From NCBI RefSeq assembly GCF_005434945.1, contig NZ_SKCH01000011.1, forward strand, positions 48,723 to 112,722: DNA of 64,000 nt, written 5' to 3'. This document shows positions 17,621-28,030 of the stretch, piece by piece. The position numbers and the translations under genes were made by a program. Numbering within the stretch: position 1 is the first letter of the stretch; every line of letters begins with the position of its first letter. Origin of the DNA: Prescottella subtropica (lineage in GTDB: Bacteria > Actinomycetota > Actinomycetes > Mycobacteriales > Mycobacteriaceae). The notes under the pieces were generated by a model, which made no database searches, was not told the DNA's origin, and worked only from the letters and a program-made list of their open reading frames with translations.

Positions 17621-18751
17621 CTACACCCGTGTCGACCGGGTGACGGTGAACTTGGTGTTGCGGCCGATCACGTCGGTGGGGCCGACGGCGCGGGTCAGTG
17701 CCCGCCGGTAGCCGAGGTGCGAGTTGTAGACCGTCCACAGTTCCCCGCCGGGACGCAGGATCCTGCCGGCGGCGTCGAACATCTTGCCGGCGCCCCCGGT
17801 GTGGACGGCGGCGCCGACGTGGAACGGCGGGTTGCACAGGATGAGGTCGACGCTGGCGTCGGGCAGCGAGGCCGCGGCGTCGTCCCGCACCGCCCGCACC
17901 CGGCCCCCCACCCCGTTCGCCCGGGCCGTTGCCGCGGCGGACGCGACGGCGGCCGCGGACTGGTCGACGGCGGTCACGACGACGTCCGACTGGGTCTGTG
18001 CGAGACGCACCGCGAGGATGCCGGTGCCGCAGCCGAGGTCGACGGCGGTGTCGGCGTCACGCATGCGGGGCAGGAAGTCGAGCAGGAACCGGGTGCCGAT
18101 GTCGAGCTTCGGTCCGGCGAACACGGCGCCGTGCGCGACGACGTCCAGGCCGAGTTCGTCGAGATGTTCGGTGATCGGGAACCGGAAGTCCACGGGCAGG
18201 TCACGGGGTGTGTCGGCGACGAGGACCCGGGATTTCTGCCGGCCGAGGGTGGCGCGGACGTTCGTCAGCGAGCGCCGCAGGACCTCGTTCATGGCGGGGG
18301 TGATGTGTTTGTTGCGTCCGCCGGCGTAGACGACGACGTCGGGGTCGGCGTGGCGGGTGACGGCGTCGGCGATCTCGTCGAGGTCGTCGAGGCTGCGCGG
18401 CAGTTGCAGGAGCACGACGCGCGCCCCGACGAGCAGGTCCGCGCCGAGCGGCAACGACCGGTACGTCCCGGACAGCCCGACGGTGTCGGCGTTGTTCGCG
18501 AGAGCGCGTTCCCCGGTGAGCGAATCTTGGTGCACCCGAATACCGTTCGCGCCGAATCGGACTGCGGATCCGAGGGTGAGCGCACCGTAGTGGTCGCCGA
18601 TCACCGCCAGTGTCCCGTCCGGGGCGCCGGTCAGTGCGGTGGCGGCCTCGTCGAGGATCAGGCGGTCGGCCGCGTCGACGGCGAACAGGTTGGGCGCCTC
18701 CACGTCGGGGTGGCGCCGCATCCGGCTGAACAGGTCTTCGACGGCAGGCAT
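17621..18751 (-). CDS. RsmC/RlmG-like class I methyltransferase
   Basis: The 376-residue protein has two parts: an N-terminal degenerate methyltransferase-like half and a C-terminal SAM-binding half with DLGCGTG at 238-244 and the catalytic NPPFH at 307-311. The NPPF motif methylates exocyclic amino groups (N2 of guanine or N6 of adenine), and this two-half layout is typical of the 16S/23S rRNA guanine-N2 methyltransferases RsmC and RlmG. The exact target base cannot be read from the sequence. The ATG at 18751 begins the conserved N-terminus. The longer in-frame opening continues through the next gene on a shadow frame. Confidence 0.85.
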   Translation of the reverse strand: MPAVEDLFSRMRRHPDVEAPNLFAVDAADRLILDEAATALTGAPDGTLAVIGDHYGALTLGSAVRFGANGIRVHQDSLTGERALANNADTVGLSGTYRSLPLGADLLVGARVVLLQLPRSLDDLDEIADAVTRHADPDVVVYAGGRNKHITPAMNEVLRRSLTNVRATLGRQKSRVLVADTPRDLPVDFRFPITEHLDELGLDVVAHGAVFAGPKLDIGTRFLLDFLPRMRDADTAVDLGCGTGILAVRLAQTQSDVVVTAVDQSAAAVASAAATARANGVGGRVRAVRDDAAASLPDASVDLILCNPPFHVGAAVHTGGAGKMFDAAGRILRPGGELWTVYNSHLGYRRALTRAVGPTDVIGRNTKFTVTRSTRV

Positions 18752-18813
18752 GCCGACCAGTGTCCCCGACCGGACGCCCCCGACGTCAATCGGCCACGCG
18801 GGCGCGCCCGTGT

Positions 18814-19857
18814 TCAGACACCCAGGAAGTCGTCGATGTGCCGCCACGTGGTGTCGCGGGCGGCGGGGCCGGCGAGTAGTCCGAGGTGGCTGCCGGGGGT
18901 CGTCTCGAATCGCACCGACGGGGCGCCGGTGAGGACGTCGACGATCGCGCCGACCGAGTCGGCGGTGGCGATGACGTCGCCGCTGCCGCCGATGGCGAGA
19001 ACGGGGACGTTCAGTTCGGCGAGTTTGATCGTGTTGCCACCCAGCGTGATCCGTCCCTCGTGCAGCCCGTTGCCGAGGACCAGTTCTTCGGCCATCTGAT
19101 AGAAGAGGCGGGCCGGGTAGCCGGGCATCTCGGCCATGAACCGGTCGATGGCCTCCATCCGGGCGAGGGTTTCGGTGTCGTGCAGGTTGTTCGCGACGAA
19201 CCACGGCTTGAGCAGTTCGCGTTGCGGCGCGGTGGCCCGGTAGGCGAGCTGCACGAGCGGTGCCGGCAGGCCGCCCATGAGCCGGGTGAGTTCGGTGACC
19301 GGGCGGTGCCCGGTGACCCGTCCGACGGTGCGGGCGAGCGCCATCGTGGGGATCTTCGAGTAGTCGACGGGGGTGCCGAGGGCCGTGATCGACGCGATCG
19401 GCAGGTCCGGGTGCGCGGACGCTGTCAGCAGCGACAGGGTGCCGCCGAGGCTCCAGCCGATCACGTCGACGTCGGCGCCGTCGTGCAGTTCGCTGACCCG
19501 CCGGATCGCGCCGGGCACGATGTCGTCGACCCATTCCTCGAACCCGAGGTGCCGGTCCGCGTACCCCATGTCGCCGTAGTCGACGACGTACGGGGTGCGG
19601 CCGGCCTCCACCAGGTGCGCCGCGAGACTCTGGCCGGGCCGCAGGTCGTAGCAGCGAATCGACACCGCGAGCGGCGGCACCAGCAGCACCGGGCGCCCGC
19701 CGGTGCCCGTGCCGTAGCGGTACAGGTCCCGGTGCAGTTCCCGATGGATCACCGTCGCCGGCGTCGGGGACACCGCCTCGACACCGCCACCGAACGTGAG
19801 TCCCCACGCATTGCGCAGAGACACCGTCGCCCGCTCCACCAGATCCGACTGCTGCAC
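18814..19857 (-). CDS. PhaC-like alpha/beta hydrolase
   Basis: Alpha/beta-hydrolase of about 347 residues with the segments PVLLVPPLAV and TPYVVDYGDMG and the nucleophile elbow GWSLGG (S136), a late aspartate in GGSGDVIA and a histidine in PGSHLGLLAG. The overall layout follows poly(3-hydroxyalkanoate) synthase-like proteins, but PHA synthases use a cysteine nucleophile. The serine here points to a hydrolase or acyltransferase. The GTG at 19857 has GGGGGAG 5 bases upstream; another GTG at 19884 is possible. The substrate is unknown. Confidence 0.8.
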   Translation of the reverse strand: MQQSDLVERATVSLRNAWGLTFGGGVEAVSPTPATVIHRELHRDLYRYGTGTGGRPVLLVPPLAVSIRCYDLRPGQSLAAHLVEAGRTPYVVDYGDMGYADRHLGFEEWVDDIVPGAIRRVSELHDGADVDVIGWSLGGTLSLLTASAHPDLPIASITALGTPVDYSKIPTMALARTVGRVTGHRPVTELTRLMGGLPAPLVQLAYRATAPQRELLKPWFVANNLHDTETLARMEAIDRFMAEMPGYPARLFYQMAEELVLGNGLHEGRITLGGNTIKLAELNVPVLAIGGSGDVIATADSVGAIVDVLTGAPSVRFETTPGSHLGLLAGPAARDTTWRHIDDFLGV

Positions 19858-19915
19858 GACCACTCCCCCAGACTCGTTCGACACCGATGGGGTTATCTTA
19901 CTCGCGAGTCAGAAG

Positions 19916-19992
19916 TGGTGCCCCCAGTCGGACTCGAACCGACACTCGGCGGATTTTAAGTCCGCTGCCTCTGCCAATTGGGCTATGGGGGC
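19916..19992 (-). tRNA. tRNA-Leu, anticodon UAA
   Basis: Cloverleaf read on the minus strand: acceptor GCCCCCA/TGGGGGC, D-arm, anticodon stem GCGGA/TCCGC around loop CTTAAAA (anticodon TAA, U33 present), a 5-base variable loop CGAGT, T-arm GTCGG/CCGAC with TTCGAGT, discriminator A73 and an encoded CCA (19916-19918). The anticodon reads UUA leucine codons. The short, class I variable loop is unusual for a leucine tRNA (see findings). Confidence 0.9.
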
Positions 19993-20028
19993 CCGCCACA
20001 GTGTAGGCACAGAAAACAGTGAGCTATT

Positions 20029-20997
20029 TCACGACCTGTCGACTGGGACGGACATGGCGATGCCGTCGAGGATGTCGTGTTCACTGACGACGAGTTCGCG
20101 GATTCCGGCGCGGCGGGCGAGTTCGTCGGCGAGGACGGTTGTGACGACGGCGCCGCCGCCGATGACGTCGACGCGGCCCGGGTGCATGGGGCCGAGTGCG
20201 GCACGGTCGTCGTGGGTCATGGTGACGAGACGCTGGGCGACGGCGTGGACCTGGTCGAGACCGAGGCGGGACAGGTGGACGCGGTCGGCGTCGTACTCGG
20301 GCAGGTCCTGGGCGATCGCGGACAGCGTCGTCATGGTGCCGGCGACCCCGACCCAGGTGCGGGCCTGCTCGACGGGCACCCGCTCGAAGGCGTCGGCGAG
20401 CCGCTCGGATGCGAATGCGCGGGCGGCGGCCAGCTGCTCGGCGGTGGGCGGATCGTCGTGGAGGCAGCGTTCGGTGACGCGCACGCAGCCGACGTCGGTG
20501 GAGTGCGCGGTGTGCACACCGTCGGTGCCGCCGAGGACGACCTCGGTGGAGCCGCCGCCGAGGTCGACGACCACGAACGGACCCTCGGACGGGTCGAGTT
20601 CCCCGACGGCCCCGGCGAACGACAGGCGCGCCTCCTCGTCACCGGTGATGACCTCGGCCTGCGCGCCCGGGATCACTGCGCCGAGCACGTCGCGGGTCAT
20701 CGCGAAGAAGTCGTCGCGGTTCGACGCGTCGCGGGTGGCGGAGGTGGCGACCATCCGGACGGCGGTGGCGCCGGTGTCGCGGATGATGCCCGCGTACTCC
20801 TCGAGCGCCACCCGGGTGCGTGCGATCGCTTCGGGGGCGAACGCGCCGGTGGCGTCGACGCCCTGCCCGAGCCGCACGATCCGCATCAGCCGGGTCACGT
20901 CGGTGAGCCGGCCGGCTGCGTCGACGTCGGAGACGAGCAGCCGGATCGAGTTGGTACCGCAGTCGATCGCGGCGACCCGGGCGACGGCCACGGTCAC
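20029..20997 (-). CDS. Exopolyphosphatase / guanosine pentaphosphatase family protein
   Basis: Ppx/GppA phosphatase of 322 residues. Its actin-like ATPase fold shows the phosphate-1 loop AAIDCGTNSIRLLV, the phosphate-2 motif VVVDLGGGSTEVVLG and the catalytic glutamate region GDEEARLSF. Members hydrolyse polyphosphate or the 5' phosphate of pppGpp. The short length matches the mycobacterial two-domain type (Rv1026-like by position, recalled). The GTG start overlaps the DUF501 stop (GTGA), making it the last gene of the eno-divIC-DUF501-ppx operon. Confidence 0.9.
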   Translation of the reverse strand: MTVAVARVAAIDCGTNSIRLLVSDVDAAGRLTDVTRLMRIVRLGQGVDATGAFAPEAIARTRVALEEYAGIIRDTGATAVRMVATSATRDASNRDDFFAMTRDVLGAVIPGAQAEVITGDEEARLSFAGAVGELDPSEGPFVVVDLGGGSTEVVLGGTDGVHTAHSTDVGCVRVTERCLHDDPPTAEQLAAARAFASERLADAFERVPVEQARTWVGVAGTMTTLSAIAQDLPEYDADRVHLSRLGLDQVHAVAQRLVTMTHDDRAALGPMHPGRVDVIGGGAVVTTVLADELARRAGIRELVVSEHDILDGIAMSVPVDRS

Positions 20998-21527
20998 GCC
21001 TCGTCGTCCGTGAACGGTCCGGTGTATTCGGGCCAGTCGGCGGGAATCGCAGTGCCCCGCAGGGTGCCCTGCGCGGCCAGCGAGACGGCTTCGTCGCCGA
21101 GCGGGTTGACGCCCGGCCCCTTGGCGAGGGAGTGCGCGATCAGCACGTGCAGGCACTTGACCCGGTCCGGCATGCCGCCGCCCGTGAAATCCGTTCCGAG
21201 GGAATCGATCTCGTTGCGCTCACTCAGGTACGACTCGTGCGCCCGCAGGTACGCGGCCGCGAGTTCGGTGTCGGCGCCGAGACGTTCGGTCATCTCCCGC
21301 ATCACACCGGCCGACTCGAGGCGGCTCGCCTCGGCGGTCAGCCGGGGATCGGTGAGGTAGTACAGGGTGGGGAACGGGGTGCCGTCGGGTAGCCGGGGCG
21401 CGGTCTTGACGACGCCGGGCCGGCCGTCCGGGCAGCGGTACGCGATCGCGAGCACGCCGCGCGGGACACGACCCAGCTGGGCCTCCACGGCATCGAGGTC
21501 TTCCTGGGGGACGGACGATTCGCTCAC
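20994..21527 (-). CDS. DUF501 protein
   Basis: The 177-residue cytosolic protein has the family features VEAQLGRVPRGVLAIAYRC, TLYYLTDP, GGGMPDRVKCLHVLIAHSLA and GVNPLGDEA. DUF501 is found with eno, divIC and ppx across actinobacteria, and its function is unknown. The conserved Cys-His in the KCLHVLIAH stretch could bind metal, which is inference. The GTG start overlaps the divIC stop by four bases (GTGA), and the end overlaps the ppx start in the same way. Confidence 0.88.
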   Translation of the reverse strand: MSESSVPQEDLDAVEAQLGRVPRGVLAIAYRCPDGRPGVVKTAPRLPDGTPFPTLYYLTDPRLTAEASRLESAGVMREMTERLGADTELAAAYLRAHESYLSERNEIDSLGTDFTGGGMPDRVKCLHVLIAHSLAKGPGVNPLGDEAVSLAAQGTLRGTAIPADWPEYTGPFTDDEA

Positions 21528-22137
21528 CCGGTGGGTACTCCTGGTTCTGGTTGTTCGACGAGGCGCTGCCACAGGTCGCTGTGCCAGGCGCCGGTGGACG
21601 GCGGGGCTTCCGGCACGTCCGGTTCCGGCGGCGTCCAGTCGCCGGGCAACTGGACCTTGTACGGGGTCTCCCCCGGCCGGACCAGGCCGAGACGTTCCCG
21701 GGCCTGGGATTCGATCCACTTCGGATCTTCGATCTGCTCCTGCTGCCACTGGAGTTCTTCGAGATGCCTCTCGAGTTCCACCTGTTCGGCAGCGAGCCGG
21801 TCGGCCTCGGAGCGCTGCGCGAGATAGGTGCGCAGCGGCACCGCGAGAGTCAGCGCCAGCGCGCAGAGCACCACTCCGAGCACGACGGCCTGCACCGTGG
21901 ACAGGCCGAGGAACGTGCGTTCCGTTCCGGTCCGCGACGCCCCCCGTCCCGTGCGCCGCACGGAGCGGGCACGGGACGGGGTGGTCGCGTCGGTCGCCGC
22001 GTCGGCGGCGGGGTCGGTAGGTGGGCCGGATCGGACCCGGCGGGGTCGACGAGACCCCGGATCCGATCCGGCACCGCCGCGGTCCGGCCGCCCACCGGGG
22101 GTGGGGCGACCGGACCGCGACCTACCGCGCTGACTCA

Positions 22138-22138
<1 letters not shown>
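21524..22138 (-). CDS. FtsB/DivIC-family septum formation protein
   Basis: The 204-residue protein has a long basic, Arg/Pro/Gly-rich cytoplasmic N-terminus (about 75 residues), one transmembrane helix (about residues 81-102) and an extracytoplasmic coiled coil (RSEADRLAAEQVELERHLEE). The short conserved DPKWIESQARERLGLVRPGE is the DivIC/FtsB signature. In the divisome this family links FtsL/FtsQ to septal wall synthesis. The ATG overlaps the eno stop (TGATG). The extended N-terminus and the Pro-rich C-terminal tail are actinobacterial features. Confidence 0.88.
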
Positions 22139-23454
<1,316 letters not shown>

Positions 23455-23567
23455 TTACGTGCAGGTGAAAACGGCCTGTGCCGCCGCATGAATAGTGCCA
23501 GGTCCGAGCCTAACGGCAGTAACCGACTCCCGTCGCGGGACGCGCACGACGCCGGTCACCGGCACGG

Positions 23568-24422
23568 TCATCGACGGACCCCCACCGAGTAGGCGGCGGC
23601 CCGATCGCGCACGTCCATGAGGTATTCGCCGGACAGGTTGTAGGCCATCAGTGCGGTGCGCCAGCCGTCCTCGGTGGTGAGGTCGCCGCCGCGAGCGCAC
23701 AGGTAGCGGGCCGCGGTGAGGGCCGCGTCGTCGATGTTGTCGGGGTCGACGACGCCGTCCCCGTTGGCGTCGACGCCCCACCGCGCCCAGGTTTCGGGGA
23801 TGAACTGCAGCGGGCCCATCGCCCGGTCGTGGGTGGCGTCGCCGTCCATGGCGCCGCCGTCGGTGTCGGGGATCTCGGCGACGCCGGGCGAGCCGTCGAG
23901 GGGGATGCCGCGGATGGCGGGGCGCACCGATCCGTCGTCGCCCACCCGAGCGCCCCGGTAGGTGCCGTGCCTGCTCTCGACGGCGGCGATCCCGGCGAGT
24001 GTCGTCCATCCGATGCCGCAACCGGGGCTCGACCGGGCCATGACGGCGGCCGCGTAGCCGTACGCCTCGAGCGCGGTCGGGGAGATCCCGAGTTCGTCGG
24101 ACAGCGGTGCCGCCCAGTCCCGTAACTGGTTCGCGGTGCGGCCGGGGGCGTCGACATCGATCGGCGGCAAGGGCTCGCCGGGGCCGGGCGGGATGCCGTC
24201 GGGGATCTCGATGCGGGGGCTGTGCGGACCGACATCGTCGAGGCCCGCCGAGATCACGATCACCCCGACTCCCACCGCGAGCGCGGACGCCGCTGCGAAC
24301 AGTGTCCGCAGTCGTCGGCGGGGCCGGCGTGGGGGTTGCTGCGGGAACCCGGCCGGTGGCCCCGGGTAGCCCCGCGGCGGCTCGGGTGCGATCGCGATAC
24401 GTCTGGTCACGGCGTCCATCAT
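23568..24422 (-). CDS. Membrane-anchored lytic murein transglycosylase (LpqU-like)
   Basis: The 284-residue protein has a Pro-rich N-terminus, one transmembrane or signal-anchor segment (about residues 38-59) and a soluble-lytic-transglycosylase domain. The catalytic glutamate lies in GIAAVESRHGTY, and MGPLQFIPETWARWG and MAYNLSGEY complete the family signature. A conserved cysteine pair (GCGIGW and YLCARGG) is likely a disulfide. It cleaves peptidoglycan glycan strands with 1,6-anhydro formation. The recalled mycobacterial counterpart next to eno is the lipoprotein LpqU; no lipobox is present here. Confidence 0.87.
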   Translation of the reverse strand: MMDAVTRRIAIAPEPPRGYPGPPAGFPQQPPRRPRRRLRTLFAAASALAVGVGVIVISAGLDDVGPHSPRIEIPDGIPPGPGEPLPPIDVDAPGRTANQLRDWAAPLSDELGISPTALEAYGYAAAVMARSSPGCGIGWTTLAGIAAVESRHGTYRGARVGDDGSVRPAIRGIPLDGSPGVAEIPDTDGGAMDGDATHDRAMGPLQFIPETWARWGVDANGDGVVDPDNIDDAALTAARYLCARGGDLTTEDGWRTALMAYNLSGEYLMDVRDRAAAYSVGVRR

Positions 24423-24513
24423 CCGGACCGCGCGGTTGCGACGCTCGACGGAAATGCGACCAACAGAACATTACGGTCATAAAAGACCAGGTGGGGGCGC
24501 TTTTCGTGACTAG

Positions 24514-24532
24514 TTAGGTGATGCTACGTTCA
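24514..24532. promoter_or_regulatory. Candidate IdeR/DtxR iron box upstream of efeU
   Basis: TTAGGTGATGCTACGTTCA matches the 19-base IdeR consensus TTAGGTTAGGCTAACCTAA at 13 positions, including the whole left TTAGGT. It lies 34 bases before the efeU ATG, in the right place to repress an iron-uptake operon when iron is plentiful. Confidence 0.55.
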
Positions 24533-24565
24533 CTTCTGTTCCGACTCGATCCAGGAGTGCACGAC

Positions 24566-25447
24566 ATGACCGTCCTCGCCGCCGGCGCCAGCGCGCCCTC
24601 CATCGCGACACAGTTGTTCGGCAGCGGACTCATCGGGGTCCGGGAGGGCCTCGAGACCGGCATCGTCGTGATGATCCTCGTCGCGTTCCTCGTCAAGTCC
24701 GGTCGCCGCGACGCCCTGAAATGGGTGTGGGTGGGGGTCGGTACGGCCGTCGTCATGGTCGCCGCGATCTTCGCGGTCGTCCACTTCGGCACGTCGACCG
24801 TCACCGGTGTGGCGGCCGAACTGATCAGCGGCCTGGCGTCGCTCGTGGCGGTCTGCATCGTCACCGCGATGGTGCTGTGGATGCGCACCGCGGCGGCGTC
24901 CATCTCCGGGCACCTGCGGGCCGGTATGGACCGGGCCCTGTCCGTCGGTCCCGGTGCGGTGGCATTGCTGGCGTTCTTCGCGGTCGGCCGCGAGGGCGTC
25001 GAGACCGCGCTGCTGCTGGTCGGGTACGCCGAGAACACCGCGGGCAGCATGTGGCCGCTGGTCGGACTGCTGCTCGGCATCGCCGTCGCCGCCGTCCTGA
25101 CGGTGCTGCTGTACATCGGTGCCGTCCGGATCGACTTCGCCCGCTTCTTCCGCTGGACCGGTGCGTTCCTCGTCGTGGTCGCGGCCGGGATCCTCGCCTA
25201 CGGCGTGCGGGCCCTGCAGATCGCCGGCTGGCTGCCGGGCGGATCGACCCTCGCGTTCGACGCGTCGTCGGTGTTCGACACCTCCAGCTGGTACGGCACC
25301 GTCCTGCAGGGCATCTTCAACTTCCGCCCCGATCCGACCGTCCTGCAGGCGGTCGTCTGGGTCGCCTACCTGGTGATCGTGATGCCGCTGTTCCTGCGGC
25401 CGGTTGCACCGAAACCGGCTGCGGCACAGCTCGTCACCGCTTCCTAG
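24566..25447 (+). CDS. efeU: Ferrous iron permease EfeU (FTR1 family)
   Basis: Iron permease of the EfeUOB system, 293 residues with about seven transmembrane helices. Both iron-binding REXXE motifs are present: REGLE at 26-30 and REGVE at 142-146. It passes ferrous or ferric iron across the cytoplasmic membrane in partnership with EfeO and EfeB. The ATG at 24566 has AGGAG 8 bases upstream. A possible ATG further upstream at 24521 would fall inside the candidate iron box. efeO follows after 26 bases. Confidence 0.93.
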   Translation: MTVLAAGASAPSIATQLFGSGLIGVREGLETGIVVMILVAFLVKSGRRDALKWVWVGVGTAVVMVAAIFAVVHFGTSTVTGVAAELISGLASLVAVCIVTAMVLWMRTAAASISGHLRAGMDRALSVGPGAVALLAFFAVGREGVETALLLVGYAENTAGSMWPLVGLLLGIAVAAVLTVLLYIGAVRIDFARFFRWTGAFLVVVAAGILAYGVRALQIAGWLPGGSTLAFDASSVFDTSSWYGTVLQGIFNFRPDPTVLQAVVWVAYLVIVMPLFLRPVAPKPAAAQLVTAS

Positions 25448-25473
25448 CGAATCTCTTCCGAAAGGCTCTTCCC

Positions 25474-26604
25474 GTGCGTCGTACCACCTCCGCGCTCGCC
25501 CTGCTGGCGATCGCTCCCCTCGCTCTCGCGGCGTGCACGTCCAAGTCCGCGTCCGGCGACGGCACCGTCACGGTGACCGCCACCGACACCACGTGCGACG
25601 TGTCCGCGACGTCCGCCGGGACCGGCAACACGACGTTCGCGATCACCAACAACGGCTCGAAGGTCACCGAGTTCTACGTGTACGGCGCGGGCGATCGGGT
25701 GATGGGTGAGGTCGAGAACGTCGGGCCGGGTCTGACGCGGCAGCTCATCGTCAATCTCGCCGAGGCCGGGACGTACCACACCGCGTGCAAGCCGGGCATG
25801 GTCGGCGACGGCATCCGCACCGCGTTCACGGTGACCGGCGATTCGGTGGCCGCCACCGACCAGGACGGCCGCCTGGCCGACGCCGCGGCCGGCTACAAGC
25901 GGTACATCGACAGTCAGCTCACGGCCCTGCAGGAGACGGCCGCGACGTTCGTGGCCGCGATCAAGGCGGGTGACGTGGCGGCCGCGAAGGCGCAGTACCC
26001 ACTGACCCGCACCTACTACGAGCGCATCGAGCCGGTCGCCGAGAGCTTCCCCGACGACCTCGATCCGCGGGTCGACCTGCGCGAGGTGGACGTCGAGCCG
26101 GGCTGGAACTGGACCGGTTTCCACCGGCTCGAGAAGGACCTGTGGGTGACGGGGCTGCAACCCGACACGAATGCGATCGCCGACCGGCTCCTCGCCGACC
26201 TGCAGGAACTGGCCGACGGCGTCGACTCCCCCGACTTCGACGTCGACCCGATCCAGGTGGCGGGCGGCGCGCAGACTCTGCTCGACGAGATCGCCCGCAC
26301 CAAGATCACCGGCGAGGAGGACATCTTCTCGCACACCGACCTGTACGACTTCCAGGCCAACGTCGACGGCTCGCAGGCTGCGATCGCGGCGGTCCGCCCG
26401 ATCCTCGACGACCGCAACCCGGAACTCGCGGCGCGGATCGACCAGCGGTTCGCCGACCTCGACGCCGAACTCGCCACGTTCCGCGCCGGTGACGGCTTCG
26501 TCGCGTACGACACCGTCACCGAACCGCAGCGGCAGGTCCTGTCGCAGAAGATCGACGCACTGTCCGCCGAGGTGAGCCAGGTCCAGGGTGTCATCGCAGG
26601 ATAA
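25474..26604 (+). CDS. efeO: EfeO iron-binding lipoprotein (cupredoxin and M75 domains)
   Basis: The 376-residue precursor begins with GTG after AAAGG and carries a lipobox (LALAAC, C21), so it is anchored to the outer face of the membrane. A cupredoxin-like domain (about residues 29-122) is followed by a peptidase-M75 imelysin-type domain with the metal-binding HXXE as HRLE at 217-220. EfeO captures iron for EfeU. Its end overlaps the efeB start by 17 bases. Confidence 0.92.
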   Translation: MRRTTSALALLAIAPLALAACTSKSASGDGTVTVTATDTTCDVSATSAGTGNTTFAITNNGSKVTEFYVYGAGDRVMGEVENVGPGLTRQLIVNLAEAGTYHTACKPGMVGDGIRTAFTVTGDSVAATDQDGRLADAAAGYKRYIDSQLTALQETAATFVAAIKAGDVAAAKAQYPLTRTYYERIEPVAESFPDDLDPRVDLREVDVEPGWNWTGFHRLEKDLWVTGLQPDTNAIADRLLADLQELADGVDSPDFDVDPIQVAGGAQTLLDEIARTKITGEEDIFSHTDLYDFQANVDGSQAAIAAVRPILDDRNPELAARIDQRFADLDAELATFRAGDGFVAYDTVTEPQRQVLSQKIDALSAEVSQVQGVIAG

Positions 26605-27859
26605 GACGCAGCAGGACAAGAATCAGATCTCGCGGCGGCGCCTGTTCGGTGCCGTCGGGGCGGGTGCCGTCCTCGCCGGGACCGGTGCCGTCGTCGGCCG
26701 GGCGACCGCACCGGCCGAGACGCCGTCGCACACCGTCGAGTTCCACGGCGTCCACCAGGCCGGGATCGTCACCCCCGCGCAGGATCGCATGCACTTCGTG
26801 GCGTTCGACGTGATCACCGAGTCGCGGGACGAACTGGTCGCGCTGCTGCAGACGTGGACGGCGATGGCCGAGCGGATGACCGCCGGCGACGAGGCCACCG
26901 AGAACGGCGCGACCGGCGCCGGCGAGTACCACCCGCCGTCCGACACCGGTGAGGCGCTCGACCTGACGGCGTCGAAGCTGACGCTGACGATCGGGTTCGG
27001 TCCGTCGCTGTTCGTCAAGGACGGCAGGGACCGGTTCGGTCTCGCCGGCAGGCGTCCGGCCGCGCTGGCGGATCTGCCGAAGTTCACCGGCGACGCCCTC
27101 GACCCGGCCCGCTCCGGCGGCGACCTCGCGATCCAGGCGTGCGCCGACGACCCGCAGGTGGCCGTGCACGCCGTCCGCAACCTGGCCCGGGTCGGGTTCG
27201 GGGTGGTGGCGGTGCGCTGGTCGCAACTCGGGTTCGGGCGCACGTCGTCGACGTCGACATCACAGTCGACGCCCCGGAACCTGTTCGGGTTCAAGGACGG
27301 CACCCGCAACATCAAGGCCGAGGATCCGGCCGCCCTCGACGAGCACGTGTGGGTGGACGGCGCCGACGAGCAGGCGTGGCTCGCGGGCGGCTCCTACCTG
27401 GTGGCCCGACGCATCCGCATGCTCATCGAACCGTGGGACCGCACCACCCTGCACGAGCAGGAGCGGGTGTTCGGACGCGCCAAGGGCAGCGGCGCGCCGC
27501 TCGGCCGCAAGGACGAGTTCGACGACCTGCAACTCGACGCGAAGGGCGCCGGCGGCAAACCCGTCATCGACAAGGACGCCCACGTCCGACTGGCGTCGGC
27601 GGAGGAGTTGGGTGGCATCCAGATCCTGCGCCGCGGCTACAACTTCACCGACGGCACCGACGGTTTCGGGCACCTCGACGCCGGACTGTTCTTCATCGCC
27701 TACTGCCGCGACCCGCAGCAGCAGTTCGTGCCGATGCAGCAGAACCTGGCCCGCAACGACGCCCTCAACGAATACATCCAGCACGTCGGGTCCGCCGTGT
27801 TCGCGGTCCCACCGGGAGTCGGGGACAGCGGCTACTGGGGGTCGACGCTGTTCGACTGA
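26588..27859 (+). CDS. efeB: EfeB DyP-type heme peroxidase, Tat-exported
   Basis: The 423-residue precursor has a twin-arginine signal (SRRRLFGAVGAGA, from residue 15). The DyP-family GXXDG motif is GFKDG at 234-238, with further signatures RRGYNFTDG and DAGLFFIAYCRDP. In EfeUOB the peroxidase works outside the membrane on iron or heme. A plain DyP peroxidase role cannot be excluded, but the operon position settles the likely job. The GTG start lies within the end of efeO. Confidence 0.93.
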   Translation: MSSQDKTQQDKNQISRRRLFGAVGAGAVLAGTGAVVGRATAPAETPSHTVEFHGVHQAGIVTPAQDRMHFVAFDVITESRDELVALLQTWTAMAERMTAGDEATENGATGAGEYHPPSDTGEALDLTASKLTLTIGFGPSLFVKDGRDRFGLAGRRPAALADLPKFTGDALDPARSGGDLAIQACADDPQVAVHAVRNLARVGFGVVAVRWSQLGFGRTSSTSTSQSTPRNLFGFKDGTRNIKAEDPAALDEHVWVDGADEQAWLAGGSYLVARRIRMLIEPWDRTTLHEQERVFGRAKGSGAPLGRKDEFDDLQLDAKGAGGKPVIDKDAHVRLASAEELGGIQILRRGYNFTDGTDGFGHLDAGLFFIAYCRDPQQQFVPMQQNLARNDALNEYIQHVGSAVFAVPPGVGDSGYWGSTLFD

Positions 27860-27902
27860 TCCCGGACGTGCCGATATGGGTGGGGCGCGGCGAGCGAGTG
27901 CC

Positions 27903-27961
27903 GCGAACATCATTTCGCGACAGCACGTCCCACAACGACTCTGTTGCGGAATGATGTTCGC
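27903..27961 (+). terminator. Long hairpin after efeUOB
   Basis: GCGAACATCATT (27903-27914) pairs exactly with AATGATGTTCGC (27950-27961). Pairing continues inward to a 21-base stem with two G-T pairs and a 17-base loop. It begins 43 bases after efeB and has no T-tract. It probably insulates the GH16 gene from the efe operon. Confidence 0.65.
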
Positions 27962-28030
27962 CTGTAACGGAATCGACAATGCTGTGTACTTCGGGAAGGG
28001 CGTGACACCGATCTCCCATACGGTCCTGTC

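Noticed and set aside
17621..19807. A 728-residue reading through the methyltransferase and hydrolase genes
   Set aside because: The upper portion is a shadow of the hydrolase gene. The ATG at 18751 starts the methyltransferase cleanly.
24518..24565. An upstream start for efeU
   Set aside because: The extension adds residues without family similarity and overlaps the candidate IdeR box. AGGAG fits the ATG at 24566.
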